Source: an uncultured Saprospiraceae bacterium (GTDB lineage Bacteria > Bacteroidota > Bacteroidia > Chitinophagales > Saprospiraceae). Taken from it: a stretch of DNA of 15,462 nucleotides. Below are positions 14,160-15,462 of the stretch, one piece after another (position 1 is the stretch's first letter; each line of letters begins with the position of its first letter). The notes under the pieces are model-generated. The model searched no databases. It was given only the letters and a program-made list of their open reading frames with translations, and was not told the origin of the DNA. The translations under genes and the position numbers were made by a program. The stretch spans positions 1 to 15,462 of the forward strand of contig CALHKJ010000200.1 in NCBI GenBank assembly GCA_938033975.1, read 5' to 3'.

Positions 14160-15462
14160 TTAATTGTATCCAGTATAATTAGAAGGAGTAATGAGTTTGA
14201 TTTCTGATTTTACTTCTTCTGACACATTAAGGCTATCCACAAAATCATCAATCACCTCTCTTGTAATACGCGTATTTCCTCTGGTTAGTTCCTTTAAGGC
14301 CTCATAAGGTTTAGGATAACCTTCTCTTCTCAATACAGTTTGTATCGCTTCCGCTAATACCGCCATGTTGTTTTCTAGATCTTCATTCAGTTTTGCTTGA
14401 TTCAAATCCAACTTTGAAAGCCCTTTTAACAGGGATTTGAAAGCAATTAATGAGTGGGAGAATGGAACCCCTACATTTCTTAAAACGGTGCTATCTGTTA
14501 AGTCTCTCTGTAATCTTGAGATTGGTAATTTGGAGGAAAGAAATTCATAAATAGCATTAGCCATTCCAAAATTACCTTCAGCATTTTCAAAATCTATAGG
14601 ATTGACTTTATGTGGCATAGCACTTGAACCAACTTCACCTTTCACCACTTTTTGTTTAAAATAATCCATGGCAATGTAAGTCCAAATATCTCTGCACAAA
14701 TCAATGAAAATGATATTTATTCGTTTCATCAAATCAAATAAAGCGGAGAGGTCATCATAATGTGCAATCTGAGTTGTTGTTTTATATCTTGTCAGACCTA
14801 AATCTTTTTCTACAAAATTGTTGGCAAAAGCTATCCAGTCAATATCACCGAGTGCCACTTTATGTGCATTGAAATTTCCTGTTGCTCCACCAAATTTCGC
14901 ATAAAGCTTTAAAGAGGAGAGTTGTGAAACTTGATTCTCTAATCTTTCTCGAAAAACTCTAAATTCTTTTCCTAAGGTAGTTGGACTTGCAGGTTGCCCA
15001 TGTGTACGAGCGAGCATTGGAATTCCATCATATTCTGCTTCAAGTTCTTTTAAACGAGATTTCACCTGATTTAAATTCGGGACAATAACTCCTTCCAAGG
15101 AATCCCTTATCATCATGGGGAAAGAAGTGTTGTTGATATCTTGTGAGGTTAATCCAAAATGGATCCATTCTTTAGCTTCGTCAATTCCAAAACTTCCAAT
15201 ATTATCTTTAATGAAATACTCAACAGCTTTGACGTCATGGTTGGTTACAGACTCATGCTTCTTTACTGCTTCGCAATCTTCAAGTGATATGTTCTCAGCC
15301 CATGAAACAAGTTTGGAAGATAACTCTTCACCAACTGACTCAAAATTCTTAATGCCAGATTTACTTAGTGCGATAAAATATTTGACCTCGACCAAAATTC
15401 GATATTTGATAAGGGCAGCCTCTGAGAAGTAATCTTTAAGTTCCTCTGTTTTCTTTGAGTAT
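14160..15462 (-). CDS. purB: Adenylosuccinate lyase, 5' end outside window
   Basis: A fumarase/aspartase-superfamily lyase acting twice in purine synthesis: SAICAR to AICAR, and adenylosuccinate to AMP. The frame is open to the right edge of the window, reading YSKKTEELKDYF, then SEAALIKYRILVEVKYFIAL. The TTG at 15395 is therefore an internal Leu, and only about 15-20 N-terminal residues are missing. Visible motifs include HFGLTSQDIN (nt about 15126-15158), ARTHGQPASPTT with the catalytic His (about 14975-15008) and the superfamily signature GSSAMPHKVNP with the mobile catalytic Ser (about 14600-14630). The C terminus TPSNYTGYN is typical of this subfamily. The downstream small gene follows after 1 nt. 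Assignment is secure. Confidence 0.95.
   Translation of the reverse strand, partial: YSKKTEELKDYFSEAALIKYRILVEVKYFIALSKSGIKNFESVGEELSSKLVSWAENISLEDCEAVKKHESVTNHDVKAVEYFIKDNIGSFGIDEAKEWIHFGLTSQDINNTSFPMMIRDSLEGVIVPNLNQVKSRLKELEAEYDGIPMLARTHGQPASPTTLGKEFRVFRERLENQVSQLSSLKLYAKFGGATGNFNAHKVALGDIDWIAFANNFVEKDLGLTRYKTTTQIAHYDDLSALFDLMKRINIIFIDLCRDIWTYIAMDYFKQKVVKGEVGSSAMPHKVNPIDFENAEGNFGMANAIYEFLSSKLPISRLQRDLTDSTVLRNVGVPFSHSLIAFKSLLKGLSKLDLNQAKLNEDLENNMAVLAEAIQTVLRREGYPKPYEALKELTRGNTRITREVIDDFVDSLNVSEEVKSEIKLITPSNYTGYN

Noticed and set aside
15115..15432. Plus-strand open frame of 105 codons over the purB 5' region
   Set aside because: It is antisense to a well-conserved enzyme whose frame stays open to the window edge.

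Overview
The window looks like ordinary chromosomal DNA from a member of the Bacteroidota. It is AT-rich, and few starts have a Shine-Dalgarno sequence. Two intergenic sites match the TAnnTTTG -7 element of this phylum. LysA has the phylum-typical CESDTFA, EPGK and SSNYNSRYRPPEV blocks. Several genes (a secreted GH74-like glycosidase with an IxLxxGFxxxxGxxFxAxIxxC-type tail, the lipoproteins, a CstB-like sulfur enzyme with split YeeE/YedE partners) are common in free-living or marine members of this phylum. The sequence alone does not fix the genus. A saprospirian or cytophagian lineage is a guess from the glycosidase tail.

Layout, left to right. (1) 1-2028, plus strand: the 3' part of an M24 metallopeptidase, a YfiT/BstA-type bacillithiol transferase, and a small RRM RNA-binding protein closed by a clear rho-independent terminator. 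(2) 2095-4139, plus strand: a promoter candidate, then a probable transcription unit of a RidA-family 2-aminomuconate-deaminase-like protein, diaminopimelate decarboxylase (lysA) and a DUF983 zinc-ribbon membrane protein, with gaps of 7 and 3 nt. (3) 4265-6679, plus strand: a sulfur cassette of an MBL-rhodanese-rhodanese protein (CstB/Blh type) followed by two YeeE/YedE-type membrane proteins; the last two genes overlap by 1 nt. (4) 6676-9645, minus strand: a large secreted GH74-like beta-propeller glycosidase with a carbohydrate-binding-like module. Its stop codon overlaps the stop of the convergent sulfur cassette. (5) 9904-13872, plus strand: an M28 peptidase lipoprotein, a 350-bp gap containing a 12-bp palindrome, an erythromycin-esterase-family lipoprotein, and a DUF1801/YdeI protein. 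(6) 13877-15462, minus strand: purB (5' end outside the window), followed 1 nt later by a small charged helical protein.

Two groups have a clear joint role. The sulfur cassette would oxidise low-molecular-weight persulfide to sulfite and pass sulfane sulfur to a rhodanese, with the two membrane proteins moving a sulfur species. The envelope or secreted enzymes at 6676-13214 (glycosidase, peptidase, esterase-like protein) suit a lifestyle of degrading external polymers, but they are not arranged as a polysaccharide utilisation locus: no SusC/SusD pair, sensor or sigma/anti-sigma pair is present. I found no mobile element, CRISPR array, tRNA or rRNA. I do not see a convincing new multi-gene system; the most interesting items are the sulfur cassette and the orphan GH74-like enzyme.
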